A DNA stretch of 64,000 nt. It comes from Coprococcus sp. (GTDB lineage Bacteria; Bacillota; Clostridia; Lachnospirales; Lachnospiraceae). This document shows, piece by piece, positions 46,844-55,107 of this stretch. A program made the position numbers and the translations under genes. The notes beneath the pieces were generated by a model that ran no database searches, was not told the DNA's origin, and was given only the letters and a program-made list of their open reading frames with translations. The stretch covers positions 62,001 through 126,000 of the forward strand of contig JAGBHU010000044.1 of assembly GCA_017935345.1 (NCBI GenBank). The letters run 5' to 3'. Position 1 is the first letter of the stretch; the number at the start of each line of letters is the position of its first letter.

Positions 46844-47003
46844 TGTGGTTGCCTCCTTTTTTATGTTAGTGTTTACTTGAGTTCGTGTCTGCTTGACGGC
46901 ATTTGTATGGGCTGGATATATAATACCATCTCCATACAAATACCTGTTTGTTGCAGTAATTAATGTATAGTGACTACGATGTACCTGCCGCATCCGACTG
47001 CCA
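46844..47003. other. Intergenic region upstream of proA
   Basis: Part of a 307-base gap between the cyclo-ligase and proA. ATTTGTATGG (46901-46910) pairs with CCATACAAAT (46932-46941) around a 21-base loop, a possible 5' UTR hairpin in the proA transcript. No ORF with a binding site is visible. The rest of the gap is occupied by the palindromic element at 47004-47154. Confidence 0.4.
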
Positions 47004-47154
47004 GTAAGCTGTTATATGTATTTATTGTTTGAAGGATATCGAAATTCGTTGGTACTTAACGAATACGAAGCATGCGTAGTATGAGTTTAGTACCACTACG
47101 CATTTCGCAAAGTGCAAGCGGTCCGCAAAACAATAGATACATATAACAGCTTAC
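47004..47154 (-). repeat. Palindromic intergenic element, copy 1
   Basis: Arms at 47004-47030 and 47128-47154 are inverted repeats of 27 bases with one mismatch (core GTAAGCTGTTATATGTAT and TATTGTTT). The right arm includes the cyclo-ligase stop codon. The loop of 97 bases contains further inverted repeats (ATTCGTT/AACGAAT; TGCGTAGT/ACTACGCA) and ends with GCAAGCGGTCCGCAAAACAA, closely matching the loop of the element at 51817-51897. Probably a member of a dispersed palindromic or MITE-like family. Confidence 0.7.
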
Positions 47155-47723
47155 GTTCGGTTATACACATTAAGTTCAGTAATAACCATTTCCGGCTTGA
47201 TATCATGTGCTTCAAAAGGGATACTGTCCACGATCTGACATTCATAGCAAATCGCACAGGATGTTAAAGCAGGATGTGCCAACAGGTATCTGTCATAGTA
47301 GCCTCCACCATAACCGATTCGGTTGCAATTCCTGTCAAATGCCACGCCCGGCATAATAATGAGTCCATCTGTTATATCAACAATATTGTCAGATACAGGC
47401 TCTAATATACCAAAACTCCCTTTTGTCAATTCATCTAAGGAAGTGACGCTGATAAACGCCATTTCCTTTCCATACACCTTTGGAAAATATACATTTTTTC
47501 CGTCTGATATGGCTTTGTTGAAGATATCTGATGTTGCCACTTCGTTATTTGCAGACATATAGAGAAGAATATTATTATTCTCTTTGTAAGCCTTTGTAGA
47601 AAACAGTTTCGTGGCTATACACCCTGATTTTTCGATACGCTCAGTATCAGTAAGACAGCTTCTTTTCTTTTTTGCATCATTTCTTATCGCGGATTTTTCG
47701 GTGGCGGTGGATTTCTTACACAT
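47151..47723 (-). CDS. 5-formyltetrahydrofolate cyclo-ligase
   Basis: Recycles 5-formyl-THF to 5,10-methenyl-THF using ATP. The 190-residue protein has the basic N-terminal helix, FPKVYGKEM (about 80-88) and the ATP/folate signature PGVAFDRNCNRIGYGGGYYD (about 125-144). It lies 3 bases after the DUF896 gene. Its stop codon is embedded in the palindromic element. Confidence 0.92.
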   Translation of the reverse strand: MCKKSTATEKSAIRNDAKKKRSCLTDTERIEKSGCIATKLFSTKAYKENNNILLYMSANNEVATSDIFNKAISDGKNVYFPKVYGKEMAFISVTSLDELTKGSFGILEPVSDNIVDITDGLIIMPGVAFDRNCNRIGYGGGYYDRYLLAHPALTSCAICYECQIVDSIPFEAHDIKPEMVITELNVYNRT

Positions 47724-47726
47724 AAT

Positions 47727-47945
47727 TTATACCTTTGGGGTCCTATCCTTTGTTTCAAGCTTTGTGATAGAGCCGTCAGCCTCTTTGATATCGATATTAT
47801 TCAGTATACTTCTCAGGTTGTTTTTCATTGCAAAGATATACTCCTGACGCAGCTCCTGCTGTTCTGCCTTTTCTGCCTCCGTCAATCCTTTCTCTTTGGA
47901 TTTGTGATACAATTCGTTAATTCGCTGTATCTTTTTTTCGTCCAT
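47727..47945 (-). CDS. DUF896 family protein (YnzC-like)
   Basis: A 72-residue protein with the helical hairpin of DUF896: KKIQRINELYHKSKEKGLTE (about 4-23) and EQQELRQEYIFAMKNNLRSIL, shortened here to LRQEYIFAMKNNL (about 32-44). Bacillus YnzC is SOS-induced in the yneA operon, but here the gene is in the proline/folate cluster and has no LexA box that I can see. Function unknown. Confidence 0.88.
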   Translation of the reverse strand: MDEKKIQRINELYHKSKEKGLTEAEKAEQQELRQEYIFAMKNNLRSILNNIDIKEADGSITKLETKDRTPKV

Positions 47946-47957
47946 AATAACCTCCGA

Positions 47958-48821
47958 TTATTCAAGGTATTCTTTTTCAAGAATAAACTTAACAATATCA
48001 AAATCCGTATATTTATAAGCGGTAAATAATGTTCCGATTTCCTCTCCTGCAAGAACCCTGTTGATGTTATCAATGTCTGCGCCTGATATGATAACCATAT
48101 CAGAGCCTGCGTTTGCAGCTATTTTAGCGGCAGCAATTTTGGTAGCCATGCCGCCTGTACCGACACTTGTAGCAGTGCCCTTTGCCATGCCCTTGATATT
48201 GTCATCAATTTTATCTACCGTATGTATCAGTTTTGCATTGCTGTTATTTCTGGGGTCATCCGTATAAAGCCCGTCGATATCGGTAAGGAGGATAAGCAAA
48301 TCGGCATTGATCATAGACGCAACGATGGCTGACAGGGTATCGTTATCACCAAAGGATACCCATGCTTCAAGCTCGTCAATCGCAACCGTGTCATTCTCAT
48401 TTACAATAGGAATGACACCGAGCTGTAACAGTTCGCTGAATGTATTTACCGCATTTCTTCTCCTTTCATCGGAGGATATTACGTCAAAGGTAAGGAGTAC
48501 CTGTGCTGCTGTTGTATGATATTCATAGAAAAGCTTTTGGTAAATCATCATAAGCTGTCCCTGTCCTACTGCCGCACAAGCCTGTTTCAGTGATGTTGTC
48601 TTTGGTTTCCGATGAAGTCCGAGAGACTTTGCTCCAACACTTATGGCACCGGAGGATACAAGAACTACATCCTTATCCTGATTTTTCAAATCACAAATGA
48701 TTCTGACAAGCTTCTCGAGCTTCGTATAATCAAGGCCACCTGTTTCTTCATGTATCAGTGATGATGAACCGATTTTTATAACGATTCTTTTTTTGTCTTT
48801 TAAATAATTTCTGTTTATCAT
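47958..48821 (-). CDS. proB: Glutamate 5-kinase, short form
   Basis: ProB phosphorylates glutamate for proline synthesis. The 287-residue protein has KIGSSSLIHE at the N-terminus, VSSGAISVG, NENDTVA and GTGGMATKIAAAK, all in the amino-acid kinase domain. The C-terminal PUA domain of longer ProB proteins (about 365 residues) is absent. ATG 48821 follows AGAAGG; a longer reading from 48842 adds seven residues without support. Confidence 0.94.
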   Translation of the reverse strand: MINRNYLKDKKRIVIKIGSSSLIHEETGGLDYTKLEKLVRIICDLKNQDKDVVLVSSGAISVGAKSLGLHRKPKTTSLKQACAAVGQGQLMMIYQKLFYEYHTTAAQVLLTFDVISSDERRRNAVNTFSELLQLGVIPIVNENDTVAIDELEAWVSFGDNDTLSAIVASMINADLLILLTDIDGLYTDDPRNNSNAKLIHTVDKIDDNIKGMAKGTATSVGTGGMATKIAAAKIAANAGSDMVIISGADIDNINRVLAGEEIGTLFTAYKYTDFDIVKFILEKEYLE

Positions 48822-48865
48822 AATGAATCCTTCTTTATCCATATCCCATATTTTATCAAAGCTGC

Positions 48866-50476
48866 TTATTTCCCAACAGGAATTGCAAATTTAGATATTA
48901 TTGCTTCTGCCACTTTGATACCATCTACCGCTGCCGAGGTTATTCCTCCTGCATATCCGGCACCTTCACCACAAGGATATATCGCTGTATGACGGCTTGT
49001 AAAGTCCTCTTCTCTGTCCATTCTGACAGGTGATGAAGTCCTTGCTTCTATACCGCTTAAAACGGCATCGTATGCGGCATATCCGGGCAATTTTTTATCA
49101 AATGACAAAACTCCATTTATTATACCATTCTTTATAAACTCTGGCAAACAGCTTTTCAGGTTTGTAAGCTTATATTTTCCTTTTATTTGTGGAGTTACCG
49201 AGCCAAGCCGTGTAGAGGGAATATCCTTCATATAATCGCCAAAGAGCTGAACAGGTATCTGCCCCTCTCCTGCTTTGTAAGCTGCTTCCTCGTATTTTTG
49301 CTGCAGATACATACCTGCAAGCGGATGGTCAGATTCAAAATCATCAGGTGTTATATTTACCACTATGGCACTGTTGGCATTTTTACCGCCGCGTCCGCTG
49401 TAGCTCATTCCGTTTACACACATTCTGTTATCCTCTGAGGATGCGTTTACCACATATCCTCCGGGACACATGCAGAAGGAATAAACAGCACGTCCGTTTT
49501 CACATGTATGCGTCAGCTTATAATCTGCTGCCGGAAGATATTTTCTGTATATCGGGTTATCCCCGTATTTCATCTTATTTATCATTTCCTGACGATGTTC
49601 TATTCGAAGTCCCATTGCAAACGGTTTCTGGGAAAGAGAAAGTCCGTTTTCATATAACATGGAAAACGTATCTCTGGCACTATGACCAATCGCAAGAACA
49701 AGAGCGTTTGTAACGATCGTGCTGATTCCGTCTTTGTTTTCAACAGATACTTTTACCGTATCTTTATCGATATTTTCATAATCGACAAATTTTGAATTGA
49801 AATGAACCGTTCCACCTAAGGATATAATTTCATTTCTTATATTCTTTACAATATTGGTTAAAGCATCTGTACCTACATGCGGTTTGTTGATATATAAAAT
49901 ACTGTCATCAGCCCCATAGGAAACAAGTGTTTCAAGAACGGCTGTACGTCTGCCGGATTTATCTTTGATAACAGTATTTAGTTTACCGTCAGAAAAAGTT
50001 CCTGCACCGCCTTCACCAAACTGAACATTGCAGTCTTTATGAAGAACGGTTTTTCCTTCCCAAAATGCCTCAACCTGTTTGGTGCGTGCATCCACATCCG
50101 AGCCTCTTTCGTATAAGATTGGTTTAAACCCTGATTTGGCAAGAAACAGTCCTGCAAACAGTCCGGCAGGTCCCATACCGATAATTACCGGCGGATGGTT
50201 CATTTTTTTGTTTCCCTGTTTTGGAAGAATATATTTTTCCTTTGTTGTTAACATAATATTATTATTGTGAACTTTGCTGATGACAGACTTCTCATCTTCT
50301 ACAAAAACGTCAACTGAAATAATGTATTTTACCTCATTGCGTCTTCTGTCATCAATAGATAGCTTTGACAATTTATATTTTGGAGTTTTTTTGATTCGTA
50401 ATGCTCTTGTAATATAGCAATCAAGGTCCTCCTTCTTGTAATCAACCGGCATTTTTATGTTATTAATTCGTATCAT
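48866..50476 (-). CDS. FAD-dependent oxidoreductase of uncharacterised family
   Basis: A 536-residue flavoprotein. An N-terminal domain of about 90 residues precedes the dinucleotide-binding GMGPAGLFAGLFLA (about 100-113). FGEGGAGTFSDGKLN (about 155-169), AIGHSARDTF and the C-terminal PCGEGAGYAGGITSAAVDG are the marks of a widespread uncharacterised dehydrogenase family. ATG 50476 follows GAAGGAG and overlaps the stop of the next flavoprotein gene by four bases; a longer reading from 50518 lies inside that gene. Substrate unknown. Confidence 0.85.
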   Translation of the reverse strand: MIRINNIKMPVDYKKEDLDCYITRALRIKKTPKYKLSKLSIDDRRRNEVKYIISVDVFVEDEKSVISKVHNNNIMLTTKEKYILPKQGNKKMNHPPVIIGMGPAGLFAGLFLAKSGFKPILYERGSDVDARTKQVEAFWEGKTVLHKDCNVQFGEGGAGTFSDGKLNTVIKDKSGRRTAVLETLVSYGADDSILYINKPHVGTDALTNIVKNIRNEIISLGGTVHFNSKFVDYENIDKDTVKVSVENKDGISTIVTNALVLAIGHSARDTFSMLYENGLSLSQKPFAMGLRIEHRQEMINKMKYGDNPIYRKYLPAADYKLTHTCENGRAVYSFCMCPGGYVVNASSEDNRMCVNGMSYSGRGGKNANSAIVVNITPDDFESDHPLAGMYLQQKYEEAAYKAGEGQIPVQLFGDYMKDIPSTRLGSVTPQIKGKYKLTNLKSCLPEFIKNGIINGVLSFDKKLPGYAAYDAVLSGIEARTSSPVRMDREEDFTSRHTAIYPCGEGAGYAGGITSAAVDGIKVAEAIISKFAIPVGK

Positions 50477-51768
50477 CTTACTCCTTCTCCGGCTTTCATG
50501 CCTGTTGCAATCGCCCACATAATATTATATCCGCCACATTTCCCTGTCACATCAAGGTATTCTCCTACTACAAATAATCCGTTATTACCGTATACCTCAC
50601 AGCTTGCAGGATTGATGCATGTGGTATCAACACCGCCGGAAGTAACCTGTGCTTCGTCAAAGCTGCCACATCCTGTCACTTCAAATTTAAGATACTTTAT
50701 TGTATGTGCCAGATTTTCAATTTCCATGTCAGTAAATGTATTTATCGTTCTGTAACATGGATTATTGTTTTTCTTCAAATCATTATCGGATTTGTCGTTT
50801 TCAATATTTTTATTTTCAGTATGGCTGCCATTTGCCTGAATATTGATGATGTATTTGGCAAGCTTTTCATGAATCAGTCCGTTTAATATGGCATGTATTG
50901 TTCTTGTCGGACAGCTTTCTCTGGCTTTTATAAGAAATTCAAATATCTCTGTTTCTTTTTGTTCCGGCAACAACGAAATAACGATATGAAGCTTGTTTCC
51001 CTGTTCCATCAGATTTCCTGCATTACAACTAAGATTAAATATCATAATCCCGGAAAGGCTGTTTTCCGTAAATTGAAGTTCTCCTTGTTCAGTTAAATAT
51101 TCGTTATCATTTACATAGAGGGTTGCCTTGGCTTTTGATCTTACACCGGCAAGCATACTGATATCCGCCGCTGTCTTTAATTTGCACAGTGCAGGATATG
51201 GAGGATAAACCGCGAGCCCTAATTGTGATGCCATGCTGTATATTTTTTGTGTGCCGCCAAGCTTTGGTGCAGAAGCACCGCCCGGAGCGAGAATCAGATT
51301 TCTTGATGTGTAGGTATTCTTATCCGTCGTGACATGATAAACATTTTTGTCGGATATCGTTTTAATACATTCTTCATTTATATGTACTTCCACACCAATT
51401 TCTTTTATTTTGTCAGTCATTGCCCATACAACGGAGGATGCCTGCAGGGAGGACGGATACAGATAACCTTCTTTATTTGTTATATTCACACTCAAAGAGT
51501 CCATAAAATCACAAATCAGTTTGTGGGTGTGAACGTCGATTATCTCATAAGGGAAAAACTCCTGATTGCTTTCATAACAGGTTAAATCCAACAGGGTATT
51601 GCCAAGATTGCATTTTCCGTTTCCTGTGGCATACAGCTTTTTTCCCAGCTTTTTGTTTTTCTCGATAAGCAGTATTTTTGCATTTTTATGATTAAGCTTT
51701 TTATAGGCAAAGATGGCGGCTGTCATTCCAGCCGGTCCGCCACCAATTATAATAACGTCATAAGTCAT
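50473..51768 (-). CDS. HI0933/YhiN-type flavoprotein
   Basis: A 431-residue FAD-binding protein opening with MTYDVIIIGGGPAGMTAAIF. GKKLYATGNGKCNLGN (about 48-63) and TSGGVDT with VGEYLDVTGKCGGYNIMWA (near the C-terminus) are family signatures. The family has been called aminoacetone oxidase, but the true reaction is not settled. ATG 51768 is preceded by GGAGAG; an ATG four codons earlier (51780) has no binding site. A run of Asn/Lys near 330 is low complexity. Overlap with the following flavoprotein gene suggests a functional pair. Confidence 0.87.
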   Translation of the reverse strand: MTYDVIIIGGGPAGMTAAIFAYKKLNHKNAKILLIEKNKKLGKKLYATGNGKCNLGNTLLDLTCYESNQEFFPYEIIDVHTHKLICDFMDSLSVNITNKEGYLYPSSLQASSVVWAMTDKIKEIGVEVHINEECIKTISDKNVYHVTTDKNTYTSRNLILAPGGASAPKLGGTQKIYSMASQLGLAVYPPYPALCKLKTAADISMLAGVRSKAKATLYVNDNEYLTEQGELQFTENSLSGIMIFNLSCNAGNLMEQGNKLHIVISLLPEQKETEIFEFLIKARESCPTRTIHAILNGLIHEKLAKYIINIQANGSHTENKNIENDKSDNDLKKNNNPCYRTINTFTDMEIENLAHTIKYLKFEVTGCGSFDEAQVTSGGVDTTCINPASCEVYGNNGLFVVGEYLDVTGKCGGYNIMWAIATGMKAGEGVR

Positions 51769-51816
51769 AGGGCTCTCCATTAAAAATCATACTTTAAGGT
51801 TATGTTTCAAGCTTTA

Positions 51817-51897
51817 GTAATCTGTCATGCTGTATATATTGTTTTTGCAAAACGCAAGCGGTTCTCCAAACAATATATACAGCATATGGCAGTTTAC
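51817..51897 (-). repeat. Palindromic intergenic element, copy 2
   Basis: The arms 51817-51844 and 51868-51897 are inverted repeats (core GCTGTATATATTGTTT, 16 of 16) with a two-base bulge and two mismatches farther out. The 23-base loop TTGCAAAACG..GCGGTTCTCC matches the loop end of the element at 47004-47154. It lies between the BofC-like gene and the flavoprotein gene, 30 bases past the stop of the former in transcription direction. Confidence 0.7.
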
Positions 51898-51927
51898 CAA
51901 AGAATTATAATCCATCATATTTTATCA

Positions 51928-52353
51928 TCAACTGGAATATGATTCAAGGAATGTAAACAAATCTTCAATTTCTTTGAAATAAATCCCTTTTGTGATATTC
52001 TGCCTTGTATCCTCATCCAGTCCGTTTAAAACGATGCCTGTATATTCATACAGACTTCCCTGCTTATTAAATATCGCAATGTGGTTGTCGTAATCTTTAA
52101 GATAATATTCATATGGATATACGCTTTCTTCAGGCTCTCCTATTACATAGCTTAATGTAATATTGTTTGAGCCATGCTTATTCATAATACCCGTTTCCAC
52201 ACTTTTATTCTCAGGGACATATTCGCTATACTCTTTGTATATTACACTTTTATCCGCGTTTTTTCCCGTATGTCTATATATTAAATTTGCACCGTAATAT
52301 GAAAAAATTGCAATTAATAATAATGCAGCAAGCAGTATATATATACGTTTCAT
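51928..52353 (-). CDS. Small membrane-anchored protein, BofC C-terminal-like
   Basis: A 141-residue protein with an N-terminal membrane segment (about 4-22) and an outside domain. The C-terminal half reads YYLKDYDNHIAIFNKQGSLY and then a closing helix ending FLESYSS, a pattern I associate with BofC C-terminal-like domains in Clostridia, where BofC regulates SpoIVB in Bacillus sporulation. That link is an inference. GGAGG supports ATG 52353 over a longer reading from 52464. It lies 120 bases after the DUF3048 lipoprotein gene. Confidence 0.6.
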   Translation of the reverse strand: MKRIYILLAALLLIAIFSYYGANLIYRHTGKNADKSVIYKEYSEYVPENKSVETGIMNKHGSNNITLSYVIGEPEESVYPYEYYLKDYDNHIAIFNKQGSLYEYTGIVLNGLDEDTRQNITKGIYFKEIEDLFTFLESYSS

Positions 52354-52472
52354 AGCATAACCTCCAATAATCATTTGATTATTAAAAGTATTTGCGTCAT
52401 TGACATATATATGCAAAAAATGAACTGGTAAATTATGAAGTACATAATCTGCCAGTTCATTCAAAGTGTTTT

Positions 52473-53555
52473 TTATTCCCAGGTTACACCGTCTTTATTG
52501 TCCTTTTCAAATACATTTACATATGTTTTACCAGGATTCAGTTTCAGAGCCTTTCCATCCTCGGTAGTGAACTTTGTTTGCGCATTGTCAGAACTTTTTT
52601 CCCATTTAATAGGAATTACGGTGCCATCCGTAATGTAATATCCGTCACCGGAACCAACTAAGTCAATAAGCTGTCTGTCGTGGTCGTCAATACTGGTATA
52701 GTGTGCAAATTGAATAATGATATTTTTAAAGGTAAGCTGCTCGCCTGTCAGCTCGTCAATATGCTCCGCGCCGTACTGGAATCGGTAGTAAAGACCGTCA
52801 TCTTCATGATACTCAAAATATGGCTGCGTATAGTTGCTGATTGCCAGCTTCACGGTTTTTGCAGTTTCTCCACCTTCAGGAGCCTTATCCTCTTCATTAA
52901 ACTTAAACATACTCTTAAAATTGTGGTAATGTTCTGTTTCACATTTGATATAATCGATACCTGCCTGAATCATCTCACCTGTTGTATACACATTGTGAGG
53001 TGCAATTTTATCGGATGCTCTGTAGAAAGCTACGTTTCCCTCTGCACTAAGTCCACTGATATGGTCGATATCGGTCTTGTCCAGCTCCTCCTGCCCCTGA
53101 GGTGATTGTCCATAATGTACATAAATTGCATCAAATTCGTTTGAAACCGTTACATAATAAGGTCTGCAGCTTCTGATTGAACCAAGCTTCTCAATGGTGC
53201 TGTAATCACTGTAAATACCAAGAAGTCTTGTGATGCCGCCTTCAACCTTAAACTCATATATAATATCGGCTTTCCCTACATCTGACTGTGGAATGGCCTC
53301 TGATATATTGTTTATCATAACAGAAATAGGTCTGCCATATTCCTCCGTTCTGTCTGTATTCCATTCTCCTGTCAAGTCATTATATACGCCGTCGTGCTCC
53401 ACCTCAGGTAATGCTTCTGCTGATTCCATAAATGCAGAATCTCCTGTAGTAAGCTCATTTGTTTCATTATCCTTTTTTTCCTTACCACAGCCGCACAGGC
53501 ACATACCCATTGCAGCAACTGCGGCAAGCACAATTCCCATCTTATATTTCCTCAT
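52473..53555 (-). CDS. DUF3048 lipoprotein (YerB family)
   Basis: A 360-residue secreted lipoprotein: signal peptide ending LCGCG (about residue 20), acidic linker, then the DUF3048 domain with RPISVMINNISEAIPQSDVG (about 84-103), EGGITRLLGIYSD and IGSIRSCRPYY-like sequence (here LGSIRSCRPYYV). The C-terminal part (FTTEDGKALKLNPGKTYVNV) is the second conserved region. Function unknown; LspA in this window would process it. It overlaps ybeY by 14 bases. Confidence 0.87.
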   Translation of the reverse strand: MRKYKMGIVLAAVAAMGMCLCGCGKEKKDNETNELTTGDSAFMESAEALPEVEHDGVYNDLTGEWNTDRTEEYGRPISVMINNISEAIPQSDVGKADIIYEFKVEGGITRLLGIYSDYSTIEKLGSIRSCRPYYVTVSNEFDAIYVHYGQSPQGQEELDKTDIDHISGLSAEGNVAFYRASDKIAPHNVYTTGEMIQAGIDYIKCETEHYHNFKSMFKFNEEDKAPEGGETAKTVKLAISNYTQPYFEYHEDDGLYYRFQYGAEHIDELTGEQLTFKNIIIQFAHYTSIDDHDRQLIDLVGSGDGYYITDGTVIPIKWEKSSDNAQTKFTTEDGKALKLNPGKTYVNVFEKDNKDGVTWE

Positions 53556-54054
53556 AATCCCTTGTATATCCTTTCATAGTAAGTATTTGTTCCTGCTTGT
53601 CCTCCATATCCTTTCGCTCATCCTCTTCCATATGGTCAAAACCACACAGATGCAGCATGCTGTGTGCTACCAGAAACGCAAGCTCTCTGGTTTGGCTGTG
53701 ATTATAGGCCTTGGCCTGTTCATATACCTTGTCCATGGAAATGACAATATCTCCAAGAAGAAGCTCTCCCGTCTGGATATTGAAATAGTCAGCATCGGTT
53801 TGATTCAGTTTGCTAAAGTCACCGGGAACAATATAATCAACCAGAGGGAAAGATAATACATCCGTAGCATCATCGATCTGTCTCTGTTCATTATTAATTT
53901 CTTTTATGGTTTTGTTATCCGTTAAAATAACATTGATTTCACATTCATAAGGACAGCCGACAAATGCAAGTGACTGCTCAATGACAGAGCATATAACCCT
54001 TTCATAGTCCTTTATCGTGATATCCCCATATTCATTTTCAATATTGTATGACAT
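53542..54054 (-). CDS. ybeY: Endoribonuclease YbeY
   Basis: YbeY is a metal-dependent endoribonuclease involved in 16S rRNA maturation and ribosome quality control. The 170-residue protein has TDVLSFPL (about 63-70), GDIVISMD and the zinc-binding motif HSMLHLCGFDHMEEDE (HxxxHxxGxDH, about 131-146). It follows phoH, the usual gene order in bacteria. Confidence 0.96.
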   Translation of the reverse strand: MSYNIENEYGDITIKDYERVICSVIEQSLAFVGCPYECEINVILTDNKTIKEINNEQRQIDDATDVLSFPLVDYIVPGDFSKLNQTDADYFNIQTGELLLGDIVISMDKVYEQAKAYNHSQTRELAFLVAHSMLHLCGFDHMEEDERKDMEDKQEQILTMKGYTRDYEEI

Positions 54055-54077
54055 ATATCTCCTTACGTTCTGTCCGG

Positions 54078-55094
54078 TTATCGCCTGCCGGAACGGTTTT
54101 GTTTCTTTGGTGTGGGATTTTTGGTTGTATCCTTTTGTTTGCTTTGTTTTGTTCTTTTTTCATACTCTTCGTATGCATTTACAATCTTTTGTACAAGCGG
54201 ATGTCTTACAACATCAAGACTGGTAAGTCTGCATACACTTATTTCATCAACACTCTTTAAGACATTGAGTGCAACCTCAAGTCCCGATTTTGTTTCAAAC
54301 GGCAAATCTTTTTGTGATAAATCTCCTGTTATGATAGCCTTTGAGCCAAATCCTATACGCGTCAGAAACATTTTCATCTGTGCCGGCGTGGTGTTTTGCG
54401 CCTCATCCAATACAATATAGGCATTGTCCAGGGTTCTTCCTCTCATATAGGCAAGCGGTGCTACCTCAATAAGCCCCTTTTCCATGTTTTTCATAAAGGA
54501 GTCACCACCCATAATTTCATGCAATGCATCGTAGAGAGGTCTTAAATACGGGTCAACCTTACTCTGTAAATCGCCCGGAAGAAATCCCAGCTTCTCTCCG
54601 GCTTCTATGGCAGGCCTTGTAAGGATAATTCTGTTTACCTCGTTATTTTTAAATGCCGTTATTGCTTTTGCCATTGCAAGATATGTTTTTCCGGTTCCTG
54701 CCGGACCTACTCCAAATACAATCATGGATTTATCAATTGCATTTACATATGCTTTTTGTCCTCTTGTCTTTGGTTTTATCGGTTTTCCGTTTACCGTATG
54801 ACATATGATATCATTATCAAGCTCAGCGATATTCTCCTTATTTTCTTCAGGATGATTGGTGGCTACGGATATGGTGTAATCGACCTTTTGTGCATCAATA
54901 ACAGTACCTCTGTCGGCAATGGCAAACAACTGCTCAAGCACGGATACAGCCATGTCAACATTTTTTTCTTCACCTGATATTTTCAGCTTATCATCTCGAA
55001 GGATCATGGTAACCTGAAATGCTTTTTCTATTTTTCTTGCATGGGCATCAAATTGTCCAAATACATTTTGTACATATTCAGATGTAACAGTCAT
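54078..55094 (-). CDS. phoH: PhoH-family ATPase
   Basis: A cytosolic P-loop ATPase/RNA-helicase-like protein commonly paired with YbeY. GPAGTGKTYLAMAKAI is Walker A and YIVLDEAQNTTPAQMKMFL Walker B. From ATG 55094 it has 338 residues; however, an AAGAGGA binding site lies before TTG 55118, inside the end of yqfD, and starting there would give 346 residues and translational coupling. I cannot decide between the two. The C-terminus is a basic, Lys/Thr-rich tail. Confidence 0.93.
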   Translation of the reverse strand: MTVTSEYVQNVFGQFDAHARKIEKAFQVTMILRDDKLKISGEEKNVDMAVSVLEQLFAIADRGTVIDAQKVDYTISVATNHPEENKENIAELDNDIICHTVNGKPIKPKTRGQKAYVNAIDKSMIVFGVGPAGTGKTYLAMAKAITAFKNNEVNRIILTRPAIEAGEKLGFLPGDLQSKVDPYLRPLYDALHEIMGGDSFMKNMEKGLIEVAPLAYMRGRTLDNAYIVLDEAQNTTPAQMKMFLTRIGFGSKAIITGDLSQKDLPFETKSGLEVALNVLKSVDEISVCRLTSLDVVRHPLVQKIVNAYEEYEKRTKQSKQKDTTKNPTPKKQNRSGRR

Positions 55095-55107
55095 TGCTCT
55101 TGAATAA

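Noticed and set aside
46844-46993. 50-residue N-terminal extension of proA
   Set aside because: The extension has no family similarity, and a strong AAAGGAGG precedes the internal ATG at 46843.
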